Of a stretch of 64,000 bases of DNA, positions 24,526 through 35,619 are shown piece after piece. The DNA lies in assembly GCA_900660155.1 (NCBI GenBank), contig CABFPE010000019.1:1583620-1647619 (forward strand), in the 5' to 3' direction. Origin of the DNA: Hofstenia miamia (Eukaryota; Xenacoelomorpha; Acoela; Hofsteniidae). The translations under genes and the position numbers were made by a program. Position 1 is the stretch's first letter. Each line of letters begins with the position of its first letter. The notes beneath the pieces are model-generated. The model searched no databases. It had not been told where the DNA came from and worked only from the letters and a program-made list of their open reading frames with translations.

Positions 24526-24955
24526 TTGCGCATATTGTTTGTGTTAAAGCTAATTTTCGTTACTCTGTATGCAATGTCGAAGTTAATATATCCTAGTGGG
24601 CATCAAAAACCATTTGAAGCAGAACTAAGTCAAAGTCGGACAATGAAAGGTGTCCGAGAAATGTGTACAGTGTTTTCCCCAATTTCGTCTACTGATGATG
24701 TCGATAGTGCCGTTTCTATTGAAAGTAGAGGTATTGGAACTGAAATTTGCATTTCCGATACTGTAGCAAATAATGATGCTTTACAATCAGTTACAATTAC
24801 TGAAGCTGAAATTCAACAGGCGAAGGTTGGATTTATGACTATAACGTTGACTATTATTTTTGTTTATTATTAAATTGCAGATTGTCGTTGTTGAACATTT
24901 CTCAACATTAGAACGTATTCCAGATCGTGTGGAACTTTGTGAAATGAAGTGTATA
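24526..24955 (+). other. hAT-transposase-like N-terminal fragment, possibly spliced
   Basis: A 115-codon frame contains MSKLIYPSGHQKPFEAELSQ followed by VREMCTVFSPISSTD. Many hAT transposases of the ZMYM5-like type begin with a K.PSG.QKR basic stretch and then a short hydrophobic L..FF patch, which this resembles. At 24827 a GT follows the codons for QQAK, and at about 24881 a tttgtttattattaaattgcag acceptor is followed by frame text IVVVEHFSTLERIPD, so a 55-base intron is plausible. No dimerisation or DDE domain is seen downstream. Low confidence. Confidence 0.3.
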
Positions 24956-25976
24956 TAGATATGTATACGCTTCTACGAAGGAGAGACCAAAAAACTACAC
25001 AAACATGGTGGAATAAGCCCTACTTTTTACTATTATATATTCATAGATCCGAGAACTCATGCCCGCTTTCCATTGTTGAAGACCACTTCAATATTTGATC
25101 TGACTTCGACTTGCAGTGGAAACTTGAAGATATTTGAAATCCGTAATTAGCAACTAGTGAGTTAACAAAGGAACTACCACAACTGTTAAATTGAAACTAA
25201 AATATAACTCAAATCATCCAATGCAGTTAATAACTTCAGTAACTGCAATGTCATCATAACTGGCAACGTCACAGATTTTCAAGAAAGTGAGTGAATAGTC
25301 TACAAATGTATATAATCGTACAGAAGATAAAAACTTTGCATGATCTAGTTTGTATTGAAGTAATGTCATCTCAACTTCTACAAAAATCTGATATGTAAAC
25401 ACCAGCCTACCATTTGCCAAAACAATTTACATAATTAGTTTCTTCATTTAATCAAGTCAGTAAATGAAGCGACATTATTCTCTCAACTAAACCAAATTAA
25501 GCCATTCATGTTCAACCCACTCCAAATTATATTTTTTTCTGAGGCCTAAATAGATGGCCAAATAAATGTAAAAAAATACGCAATATTTGTCGTAAGCTCA
25601 AGGCACAGTCACAATTGGCAATTGTGCGGTGGCCAATCAGAGCCTACAGTCTTTAATTAGGCCTCACAAAATTACCGAAAAAAATCAAGCCACTATTATA
25701 ATTTAAATAGATAAAGTTACACATTTTAGGATTTCTAAATAACTAAAGGCGATTATTGACATTGGTAGTGATGGCCTCAAATTTAGTTCTTACAGGTTAT
25801 CAGATCTTGAATTATAGAATTAATTAAAACCTGAAACCAAAATTTGAAACTTATTGAGAAAGTTGATTTATAGTCAACATTTATTTAAATAACCATCATG
25901 TATAATTAATTTATTCTATCTGTAGACTTTAATGTGGGTGACTATGCAATTGATATCTTAAATTATAACGCTTAAG
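24956..25976. other. No gene seen
   Basis: Text such as DPRTHARFPLLKTTSIFDLT near 25050 looks coding in places but is broken and unassigned. It may belong with the hAT-like frame upstream. Confidence 0.3.
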
Positions 25977-26041
25977 CAATGAGAATAAAATAATTCCTAC
26001 ATTTACAAATTGTAGATGTAGGAATTATTTTATTCTCATTG
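25977..26041. repeat. Perfect 26-bp-arm hairpin
   Basis: caatgagaataaaataattc plus ctacat at 25977-26002 is exactly complementary to 26016-26041, with a 13-base loop. A perfect palindrome of this length in AT-rich DNA is either a recent inverted duplication or the core of a very small foldback element. Confidence 0.85.
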
Positions 26042-27329
26042 TAGACTACAATAAAATTCACTAAGAACAGTAGAAGTCGCTTTAGTTTTATTATTGATAT
26101 GCGGGTAGGGGTACTATCCGCAGGTACTGGGTTTCACCTCATAATGTGTATCTTAACCATAAACAACCCAGAACTTTCTTACAATTTATGATGATCACTA
26201 TAAAAATTTTTAAGCACTCATATCATAACTCATTAAATAATAAAGATATCTCAAATCTGGAAGCACCACTGGATAGGGAATCGTTTCTTCTTTCAATTTC
26301 ACCTTAAATCACACCCGATCACTTGGGGAATCTATTTACAGAAAACAAATTAGTTGATGCTAGTTCATTCTAACATGTGTTTTAGAACTCTTTATCATAT
26401 GAACACTATAATGGCAAGAATTTGAAAGATTTTTCAAAAATCGGATATTCCAGTGAAAAAGTCAATATTTTACGCACTTCAAACGCAAGATTAAATCTCC
26501 ATCACAAATGCGTAGCATAAGAGGGAAGCCCACTTACCGAGTATTTCCAAATTTCCAAGTAGGCTTGGAGAAAATTTTTGATAATATGGACAAAACCGGT
26601 TGTATCTTCATTGGTGCAATGGATAGCCTTGGGATCAATAACAATTTTAAATGCAATGCTAAAAAATATTTACATAGAAGTATAGTGAATTTGTGTTCAA
26701 AATTTTGAACATTTCTAATTGTTTAATAAAAGCAAAGAAAATTATATTCTTGGCTACGGGTAAAAAGCTTCTGGTAGAGTTGGTTACGAATAATAAACTA
26801 CCTTGTATATAGCGGGTGCGGCATTAAGGAAGCCCTACCCACCCATCACTGACAGAGTTACACATCAGCCGGCCGTTCGGCTACAGGCCGTATTTTTGCA
26901 GGCATTACCACCCGAAATAAAAACAATTAAGGTATTAACACTTTTATTGTTTTATGTTTCTCTCAATTACATATTAACCTTTTATACTAATGTAAATCCT
27001 GTAACTAATGTAGCTACTGTAAGTAACTTTAGTGTAAAAGTGAATCCAGTGAGGAAGAAATGTCCCTTCCTAGTTGCATGCAGTACTATACAAAATGCAT
27101 AGGGAAATAAGTCGTAGTAAGGAAACAACTACAAGAGTGACATCGGGTACCCTATAAACCTTTCCCGATTTCGGCTTTCGGGTCTGGTTCGGGTATCAAA
27201 TTATCAGTTGGTTTCGATTACAAAGATTAGGTCGAATATTACAAAAATATTGATCTTTATCACGGCTTGATTTGAGGAAAATTCAAGACGTTCCACCTAA
27301 GCAAATTCGTTTTTCTAGAATGGTATTAT
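26042..27329. other. No gene seen
   Basis: Frames at 26508-26708 and 26803-27102 have no recognisable motif. A GC-rich patch at about 26810-26895 (cagccggccgttcggctaca) can fold on itself. Nothing further supported. Confidence 0.35.
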
Positions 27330-27545
27330 TCACAGTTAATATACTGTATTTATAAAGTTTTCGACAAATTGCTGATTGCTCCTAAAACCTTTTGTCCTTC
27401 TACTTGAACATGATGTTCCTGTTTGATCAATATGATCATTGATTTGGAAATAAATATAATATTTGCCATTAATGGGCCTAACGGGGAGCCCATTACCATG
27501 CCGTCTATTAAACGTGAAAAACGTATTCAAACAGGCCATTTCTAG
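27330..27545 (-). mobile_element. Penelope-like element fragment (RT palm)
   Basis: The minus strand reads LLEMACLNTFFTFNRRHG, then in an adjoining frame MVMGSPLGPLMANIIF. Penelope-like RTs have LL.LCL.N..F.FN..FY.Q..G.AMGSPLSP.MAN at this point, so the match is strong although short and frame-shifted. It differs in sequence from the copy at 704-1640, so it is a second lineage. No other domain is preserved nearby. Confidence 0.65.
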
Positions 27546-27558
27546 TAGTTTTTCTAGT

Positions 27559-27598
<40 letters not shown>

Positions 27599-27904
27599 CT
27601 GATATTATCATTATTGAAGTCCTCATTGATTTAAAGGCTCTGGTTTTGTTTAATCAACACTTCAGCAGCAAAGATCAAGGTAATTTCATATTTATGGCTA
27701 CTTTGCGCTTCCGCTGATCAAGATACCTTATGAAGTCTTCGAAATGTTCATTGACGCTATAAACCTTTGAATTATAAAGTCTTTGAGATTCTGCTGTCAC
27801 ACAACTTATTTCTTCCACTTTAAGTGAAACACGTTGTAATTGGCTAAACTATCAAGTATTTTAGACATATCAGAGTAAAATATTCTGGCTAATATGTCAA
27901 ATAA

Positions 27905-28850
27905 AAAATTATGTGCACAACTATAATGACTTAATGATATTTAAAATTTTAAAATATCAAAGGCTCCCTCATTCTATTCTTCTTGACAAGTTACGTTTAT
28001 TTGGTTTTGATGCTGATTTCATCGAATTTTTTAAGTCTTATCAAACTAACCATCTTCATGTTTCAAGACCAAGTCATCTATTTCTTCTTGCTGGTTGCGA
28101 CCTCAAGGTTCTGTGTTTGCTGTTGCTTTCTTCTTCTTGCCATTAACAATCTTCCTCAATTCGTTCGCAAATTGTCCTGCTTACTATATGTCAATGACAC
28201 TAAAAATTTTTACTTTGGCAGTTCTCTTGCCTCCAGAATGTCATCTGATTTGGTTTTCTTTTAACCATTTTCATTTTAGCTCTTCTCAGACATGCGACAT
28301 CACTTTTTCAGTGGCGGCCCAATATATCTACCTCTCCCAATGAAATTTTCTCCTCATCATACTCCTCTTGGAGTTAAACGTGCTGGCAACTTAAATTGGA
28401 TTGTACATGTGTCCTTGGGTCTCTGTAAAACTAATTCCGCACTCTTTGCCCTCTTTCAAAATGTTCTTTTCAATATCTCATCTGCTGTGAAACACTCGTT
28501 GTGCAATTCCATTCATTGTGTTATTCTTCTCTATGCTTCTGTCTGTCGGTGGCCGTCTTGTTCCTTGTTGCACTCCATCGCACATTTCCAGAAACATGCT
28601 TTCAAGTGGATTTCTCCCTTATCTTACAAAGATGCTCTGCTTAAATTCTCCACTTTCCCGCTGTCATTTCACTTTCATGCCTGTGATCTCCTCCTGTTCT
28701 ATCGTATACTGACTTGCAATCTGGACCTTGGTCCATTTGATTTTATGCAAGTATTATGGCAGATGTTCGGGAGAAAATATTTATAGACAAGACTATTATT
28801 CAACCTTGTTCCATCTTATGTTCTCCACTGAATTACCTCCCTATTCCTAT
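27905..28850 (+). mobile_element. LINE reverse transcriptase fragment
   Basis: The plus strand reads LPHSILLDKLRLFGFDADFI (as in SKAFDRVPHSILLDKL), then RPQGSVFAV and INNLPQFVRKLSCLLYVND, where the catalytic YADDT is degenerate. The 164-codon frame at 28292-28786 continues with NLNWIVHVSLGLCKTNSALF, SILLYAS-type text and HFQKHAFKWISPLSYKDALL, the RT thumb and C-terminal region. The pieces lie in at least three frames, so it is a dead copy. It has C-rich coding DNA unlike its AT-rich flanks. Confidence 0.65.
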
Positions 28851-28859
28851 TGCACAATG

Positions 28860-30138
28860 TAATTTTTTGAAAGAATTGAAATTCTTGGCCTCTGGAAATG
28901 AATGAAGCTACATACAAGGCAACTTCAGGTCTCATATAAATATATATATATATATATATAGTGAGAAGAGGAATTTTGTTGGGCCGTAAAGAATTGTATT
29001 CCTTGAAAACATCGATGGTTTTGTTACATATTCCTCTAAAGTTTTCTGACATTCCTATTCGGCAGGAACCGCACAACGCACATCGGAGACGGTCGTAGTT
29101 CCTATAAATCCCGTTCATCAGGTAATATCCGCATTTATTTTGTCTTCTTCATGCAAAGCAAGCAAACACGTTTCTCAGCCTTTTCATTAAACAATGATTC
29201 ACAAATTGTAGATAATCAATATGCATCATTTGAAGCTAACAGCAATCCTTATTTATGTTGGGATATCTATGCCTCTGAAATCACATGGCTGAATTTTGAA
29301 GTTGCAAGATGAATACCCCGTTTGCTTGACGAAGAGAGCAGAGCTGATATTGCAATTTGTAGAGAAAGTATGCAAACTGGATGAACTTGTATTGCAAAGA
29401 TAATAAAGCAGAAAATTAAATCGTACATAAAAAAATGTTCAATCAAATACGACATGAGGAGTTAAAAAAAATTGAAAAGGTTAATTTTCATGCTCTGTGT
29501 TATCAGCGATTTAAAATAATTCGTTTTGACTCGGGTTCCTGAAACCCGCCATTTTGAATGTTTCAAACTTTGAAAAAATAAACGACTAGTTCGGCATTAT
29601 ATTTTTGGGCAAAAATTACATACATAGCTTTGCGAAAATCATTTAAAATAAACAATTTCGAAAAAAGGAAGCGACAGAAAAAAGGAAACACCGCCATTTT
29701 GATTTTTTCAATTTTGAAACATGCAAGCGAAAGCTTTTGTTTTGTGTCATAAAATACTTCTATAGATTCTCAGAACACATTTTTGAATGAATTTTAGATG
29801 GAGTCGTTGTTACGGCTAAAAGTTTTCTCAGACGCATCATGCTCCAACTGTCAGACAAACACTTAATGCCTTTTTCAAAAACCAGAAGCTTTGTTTTCAA
29901 ACCAAAAGTGCATTGTATCGTTATATTTGAAACCACTTGATCGCATTTTCTGCTTTTCATTTCACCATTTCCAAATTTGTTTACCCAATTTGGACATATA
30001 CGAGTTGTAACAATGTCATTAAGAAGTCTAAATTCACGAGAAAAAACAACAATTTCTTTCAGTAATTTATACGCTAATGTATTTTTTAATTGGTAATGAC
30101 CTATGAAGAAAGCCTATACATATATATATATATATATT

Positions 30139-30177
<39 letters not shown>
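28860..30177. other. No gene seen; TA microsatellites
   Basis: (TA)n at about 28936-28960 and 30119-30175. A minus-strand frame at 29118-28975 (RLRCALCGSCRIGMSENFRG) looks protein-like but is short and unassigned. Near-repeats of ccgccattttga occur at 29549 and 29691. Confidence 0.35.
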
Positions 30178-30329
30178 CAGTACTTGCCAAAAGTTTGGGA
30201 ACACTTTCCAAATTTAGAAATTTTTGTATTTTACACTAAAAAACGCAATTAGAAACAATATAATAACACAATGTAGAAACAATATGATAACATTCTGTAG
30301 AAAGTAAATAGTTAATTCAGAAAAACTCA

Positions 30330-31336
30330 CTAATATTTTATATATCCGCCATTATTGGCCAAACACGCAGCAATGCAATTTGACATTGACTCGTTCAGCT
30401 TTCTACAAAAATCATCAGTAATCTCTGTGCAACATACCACTTTAATTTGCTCCTTCAGATCGTCGAGTGATGTGCATTTGCGCTTCCTCAGACAGTTTTT
30501 GATGTGATGCCAGCAATTTTCTATGATGTTGAGGTCTTGTGATGCAATCCACTGTTTCACAACTTTGGCGCTGTGGCAAGGAGCACCATCTTTTTGTAGT
30601 ACAGATGTTCCGCGAAGCTGCATAAACATGGGAAGATGTTCCGCGAAGCTGCATAAACATGGGAACTTTCTCCTGAATTATTTTGAGGTAGGCCTTGGCT
30701 GTGACTATCTCGTTGTGAGGAACAAATGCAGACAAGCCCGCCCATTTGCAGTCATAGCACCCCAAATCATCACAGAAGGCGCTGAGCGGGCAGTTTGTTG
30801 CGTGTAACGTGTGTTGAATCGTCGTCGTCGTCGAACGTGTGGCCGGTATGATGTAAACTGGCAAATCTAGGATTGGTCACTAAACATTATATGATGTCAC
30901 ATCTCAGGGGTGTAGTGTTGGTATTGCCTGCAGAAGCGCAACCGGTCTCGACTGTGTTCGAAGAAAGTCAGGGTTTGGCTGCCGGTTTGCACGATGGAAG
31001 GTCAACGGTAGTATTCAATCGACGCCTAATGGTGCGTGTTGATACATTCTGTACTACCGCACCTAGATTTGCTTTGACTTCAGAAGATGAAGAGAATGGT
31101 TGATTGACGACGTAACGGTGAATGAGACGGTCAGTCTGAGGGGTTGTCACTTTTGGTCTTCCAGACCGCTTGCGAGAGGAAAAATTTTGCAGTTGCTGAT
31201 AGCAAGTAACACTTCTGGATACCGAAAATACTGACACGCCCATTCTAACAGATATAGCGCGATAATTGTACCCCTCCTCGTACAAGATAGGAATTTGAGA
31301 ACGCTTTGTTGGCGAAATTTCATTACCACGGACCAT
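30330..31336 (-). pseudogene. Tc1-type transposase (DD34E family) pseudogene
   Basis: It starts at 31336 with MVRGNEISPTKRSQIPILYE, a paired helix-turn-helix, and a GRPKVT linker. Further on, in other frames, come IMFSDQS (first catalytic Asp), SAPSVMIWGAMTANGRA, VLQKDGAPCHSAKVVKQW (second Asp) and LNIIENCWHHIKNCLRK (catalytic Glu). Only 22 residues separate the second Asp from the Glu instead of 34, so about 12 codons are lost. Two stops flank the first Asp box, and a 31-bp tandem duplication (30604-30634 and 30635-30665) shifts the frame. It would be inactive. Tc1/Tc3-like family by motif text. Confidence 0.85.
30604..30665 (+). repeat. 31-bp tandem duplication inside the Tc1 pseudogene
   Basis: The unit gatgttccgcgaagctgcat plus aaacatgggaa occurs twice in a row with no difference. 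Perfect identity means the duplication is recent compared with the rest of the decay. Confidence 0.9.
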
Positions 31337-31535
31337 ATTTCAAACTATAATGATAGTGCTTTTTCAGTGAAAATGTATTGTGTGTAAATCTAGTTGTGTT
31401 AATTTGATTAACTAAATGAATCTGTTGTAAATTTTAAGAACAAATTGGGAATTCCAAGAATTTTACGAAGTTTCCAGGAAATGGCATAAAACATGCTTTA
31501 GACAGGTTCTGTTCCCAAAATTTTGGCCAGTACTG

Positions 31536-31953
31536 TATATATATATATATATACAAAGGTATTTTGAAATTTCTAAAAGGGCTCTAATCTAACCGTTCTT
31601 AGTCACTTATTCCTGACGGCAATCAATACTATTGTTACAAATTCTAACAAGGAAATTTTCAGCGAAATATTGAATCAAAATTGGGGTTAACAATCGAATG
31701 CACAGAGTGATTTCTTCAGATTTTTACTTTTTAAGGAACTGCTATACTAAGCCCTCTCTTTAACATTGCAGAGTGAAAAAGTTTTTAAATTAAAATAATA
31801 TTATTTGTCTTAAGAACATTTTATGGATGTCTAAGTTACAAACTTTATTAACAAATTTAAATAAAAACTAAAAATATTAGTATATCAAATCAGTATATCA
31901 ACTTTCTACAAACATGTTTATCAAAAGTCGTATTTGCTGCATAAAATGATTAT

Positions 31954-31999
<46 letters not shown>

Positions 32000-32279
32000 T
32001 TGGGATGGGTTGAACCCCGCAATAAAAATTTCGAAAAACATGCATGCATATAAATAGATGGAGTGAATATTTCAAATTAATGTGTGTAATGATTAGTGAT
32101 TGAAAGACATAATTAATTAATTTTCCCAGCAGAGTTACATAGTTTTTCGTTAAATTTTTAGATTTCAGTATAAAAAATTTCATTTTAATAGTATTTGTTG
32201 CAGTTTATAAGAGTTTCATTTCAAACGTATATGTATATATATATATATATATGGCTTGCTTTGCAATGGACATTGCTGA
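31536..32279. other. No gene seen; (TA)n tracts
   Basis: TA microsatellites at about 31536-31553, 31951-31994 and 32229-32251; the rest is AT-rich without coding signal. Confidence 0.5.
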
Positions 32280-32870
32280 CTCAACATTCGAAAACTTAAG
32301 AATAGCAAAACCTCTATGCTACCAAAAATTTTGGAGAAAAATAGTTATTCACGTAAAATCATTAAAAGTGCATTGATAAGGCAGTCAGCTCAACACCAGC
32401 TCACGAATAAGAACATGAAGGAAGAGATGTACAGAAACCTATTTATTGGAAACCACCATACATCGATTCTAACATTAAGAAACTTAAATTAAATATTTCG
32501 ACCATTAATAAAACACTTAAAAAATCAGTGATAAAACCAATATTGTACTTTTTAAAGACTCAACATATTAGCCCAAACATAAAATACCAAAAATGTCTAG
32601 TTTTTTCAATTGTATGTAAATATGATTATGAAAAATAAATATTCTTATATCGGAGAAACTAAGCGGCATTTTATAACAAGAATTAATGAACAACTTGCGG
32701 GAATTTATGCACATATACATCAACCAAGATCAGAAAATTTTAATATAATCATTACAATCTCTAATACTAAAATCGCGGAAGCAATAATTATTAACCATGT
32801 CGAAAAGTCAAAATTATAAACAGACAGAAGACTACTAGTTCTTTTCTACATTTATTTTAGAGCATCTATT
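32280..32870 (+). mobile_element. Penelope-like element 3' fragment with GIY-YIG endonuclease
   Basis: Plus-strand text runs PYIDSNIKKLKLNISTINKT, then VCKYDYEK, then in a 69-codon frame (32610-32819) KYSYIGETKRHFITRINEQL and EAIIINHVEKSKL. The YIGET.R....R..EH pattern with the preceding Cys is the GIY-YIG nuclease that Penelope-like elements carry after the RT to nick DNA. A frame change separates the linker from the nuclease. It may be the same lineage as the RT copy at 704-1640, which lacks this end, but it lies far away in the opposite orientation. Confidence 0.65.
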
Positions 32871-32879
32871 AAATATCTG

Positions 32880-32966
32880 TAATATGAATTGTAGTTGATT
32901 GTAAATTAATAAATTCCCACAAAATTTGTATATCTGGTTAAATATGAAGCTCAGCAATATAGTTTC

Positions 32967-33012
<46 letters not shown>

Positions 33013-33854
33013 CAATTTTTTTTGAACATGCGGCTCACAAATTAACTGAATTATATCGTTTATTTAACTGAATGGAGTTCATATGGTATTTATATTTTAT
33101 AAATACATATATTTTACATGTATTTGGAAATGTATGTTTGAAAAGTGATCGCATAATTGTTAACTGTGAATAAGGTAATGTTATAGTGATGCTTATAGAA
33201 GTGAAAATTTTTATTAATAGAAATAAATTAACTTTTCAGCAACTAGTAAAGGAACTGTCACAAGACCTAGTAGCAATATCCTTAGGGATATCAATTCTTA
33301 TGCACTTCATTACTTATACACTGAGAATTGAATAAATAGAATTTAAGTGAACTATCTTATTAAAGAGTAGAGAGAATCTCTACAAAACAAAGTTTCATAC
33401 GATAATTTCATAATTTCACTATTATTAAGAAAGTCATTTTAAAGAATTACTGGCAAACGTAAGAATGAACAATTAAGAATAGTTGTGGTATACTACTTCT
33501 AAAGCGATGTTGCAGTGATTTAAACCGCTAATTGAACGATACATAACTAATTTGACGATTTTTATCTTTAAAAATCATTAGTTGGGTTTTCACGATTGAA
33601 ACTGAATTAAAAAATTGCAACATTGCTATATGAGATCTCGATACTGTTCTTAACTAGCTCAGATTTAAGAAAAGATAGTTGCACCTTTTTAAAATTTATA
33701 ATTAATTATTTCAAGAACGTTTTCTTCCATCTTATTTTTTGGGAATTTAAAAGTATGTATAGTCTATATTAATCCTAAAAATTGAAAATTTGCAGCTTCT
33801 GTTGTTTTTTTATAATTGGCTGTAAGATTTCAAAGCAAGACGTTATCCAATATA
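32880..33854. other. No gene seen
   Basis: A (TA)n tract at about 32971-33008 and AT-rich DNA without coding signal. Confidence 0.5.
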
Positions 33855-34392
33855 CAGCCTTGAGCATAATAGTTCGGACTAATTAAATAATTCCAATTTT
33901 AAGCAACCATATAGCCCATATTTGTTTAAAATTCCGCGAATTGTGTGATCATGCACCAAATATCAATCTCTCCAATCTGCATTCAACTGTTTCGACATTA
34001 AACACGGTCAAATGGGGAGAAAGACGGGCTAAATTTGCGTGGGTGCTGCCCATTGTTTAAGAAGGGCGCTCTGGTTTTGCTAATGACCGTTATTTTATAA
34101 TATGAAATAATGGAAGATTCTGTTTGCATTGATAATTGAAGAAATTCGCAAAAATTTTTCTGTGGAATATTTTCGAAGAATTTTTTGTATTTCGAAGGAA
34201 ATAGTTTTACCACGCATTTTGCTGTGAATAATTGTAAGAGTGTTCAGCAATTGTCAGAAATGTTAAGCTTAGATCTAAATGCTAACAGGTACATTCTGAA
34301 ATTAAGAATTCATACTTTCAAAGTACCAGTATCAACGAAGAGGACAACGCTAATGTGAAAAGCATTAGTTCGAACTATTATGCACCTTAAAC
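33855..34392. mobile_element. Small inverted-repeat transposon, probably mariner-type
   Basis: gcataatagttcggactaat near 33865 and its complement near 34363-34382 (one mismatch in 20) form inverted ends. A TA precedes the left end (33853-33854), but the right boundary is not clean. A 71-codon minus frame inside has no transposase motif. Confidence 0.5.
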
Positions 34393-35587
34393 AGGTATTT
34401 TTATGTGAAACAACAAACATACTTTTTTCCTGTAATTACGTCACAGAAGAAAATCAAGATGTACTGTGTAAGTATGATATTGAATTGCAAAATAACTAAG
34501 GTTTTTATGGTAATTACTCTACACATGTATACATTTACAATCGATTGATAATTATATATTACATAACTAACAGTATTAATCTCTTTATAGGCTTAATCAA
34601 ATGATGATTGCTCAAGACAAGGTGGCACAATCAGACAAATCATATTTATTAGCTTAATTAAGGAGGTAGTAGAATGAAAGTGTAAGGCTGTTATTTTGCA
34701 ATAACAATATACTGTATGTATTGCATGAAACCTTCACTAGTAATTCCGTGTGATAACATTTAAATATTTTAATATAGAACGAAAAGATGAAACAAGACAC
34801 AGTATGAAAGTGAAAACTTGGATTTTTAATCTCTACATTTTAAATTATGCTATTCATATGCCTTATAATGGGCTTGTAAATAACTGAAAAGCAACCATAT
34901 TTGCTTAAAAATGCTATTTACTTTTTGAAATTACTAGTTTCAGAGGGAAATGCTGAGTTTATGCTAATTGCCTAATCGTTGCATTTTAATTGTCGAGATG
35001 TTTTAAACATGCTAATTGCATAGAATACGCTTGCTTTACTATAAATTACATAAATGCAAATTTGAATTCACTATTGCACTTGGACCTCTAATAGAAAAGA
35101 TCGTGACAGCTTTTGATTCTCGGAAATAAAGGTCATGAATAATTTCTTAATATCAATTGATCATCTCCATTTTTAAGATGCTTTAGGAGTAAATTTCCAA
35201 TTTGGAAGAAATGCATAGCATCTGTGAAAAGGTATTTTAATACATCATATTAAACCAACTGCATTGCACATAACCACCTTTAATATTGAATTTTGTCGTC
35301 TTCGATTAGTTCTTATGTATAGATCGACAAAAATGCAGCATGGATTGCAAGAAAGGCTAAGTTCAGTTAAATTTAAACAGTGTCAATTAAATTGGTTGGT
35401 TCAGTAATTTTAAAGCTGTGAACATTTTTTAGGGCTTACAATATTTTTCAAATATTGAAATGTGCATATTTTTTAGAGGTTACTGAAAAAGTTCGTGATT
35501 AAATCAATCCACTTTGAGTTAGACTACTGACATTTGCATACTAATTGTTCTAAGTCATCCTTTTTATGATTACTAATGTCTTTATAG
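34393..35587. other. Upstream/intron sequence of the bZIP gene; octamer-like motifs
   Basis: Non-coding by inspection. It has atgctaattgc twice (about 34961 and 35010) and an octamer ATGCAAAT at about 35054, which are POU-type motifs. It ends in a 3' splice site: ttactaatgtctttatag, with AG at 35586-35587. Earlier exons of the gene are not identifiable. Confidence 0.4.
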
Positions 35588-35609
35588 GAATATTCCACTT
35601 GGTTTATTG

Positions 35610-35619
35610 ATTACGTAAT
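35610..35619 (+). promoter_or_regulatory. PAR-bZIP/D-box consensus ATTACGTAAT over the Met codon
   Basis: The ten bases fit RTTAYGTAAY, the consensus bound by PAR and E4BP4 bZIP proteins, and they overlap the ATG at 35618 of a gene of that very family. It may be a chance result of the coding text, since it lies in an exon. Confidence 0.25.

Larger units (their letters stand above)
30178..31535 (-). mobile_element. Tc1-like transposon, degenerate
   Basis: A 1358-bp element with TA at 30176-30177 and 31536-31537. The ends are inverted over about 27 bases: cagtacttgccaaaagtttg at the left, cagtactggccaaaattttg as complement of the right. The transposase lies on the minus strand and is broken. 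Like the DD41D copy, it sits in a (TA)n tract. Confidence 0.85.
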
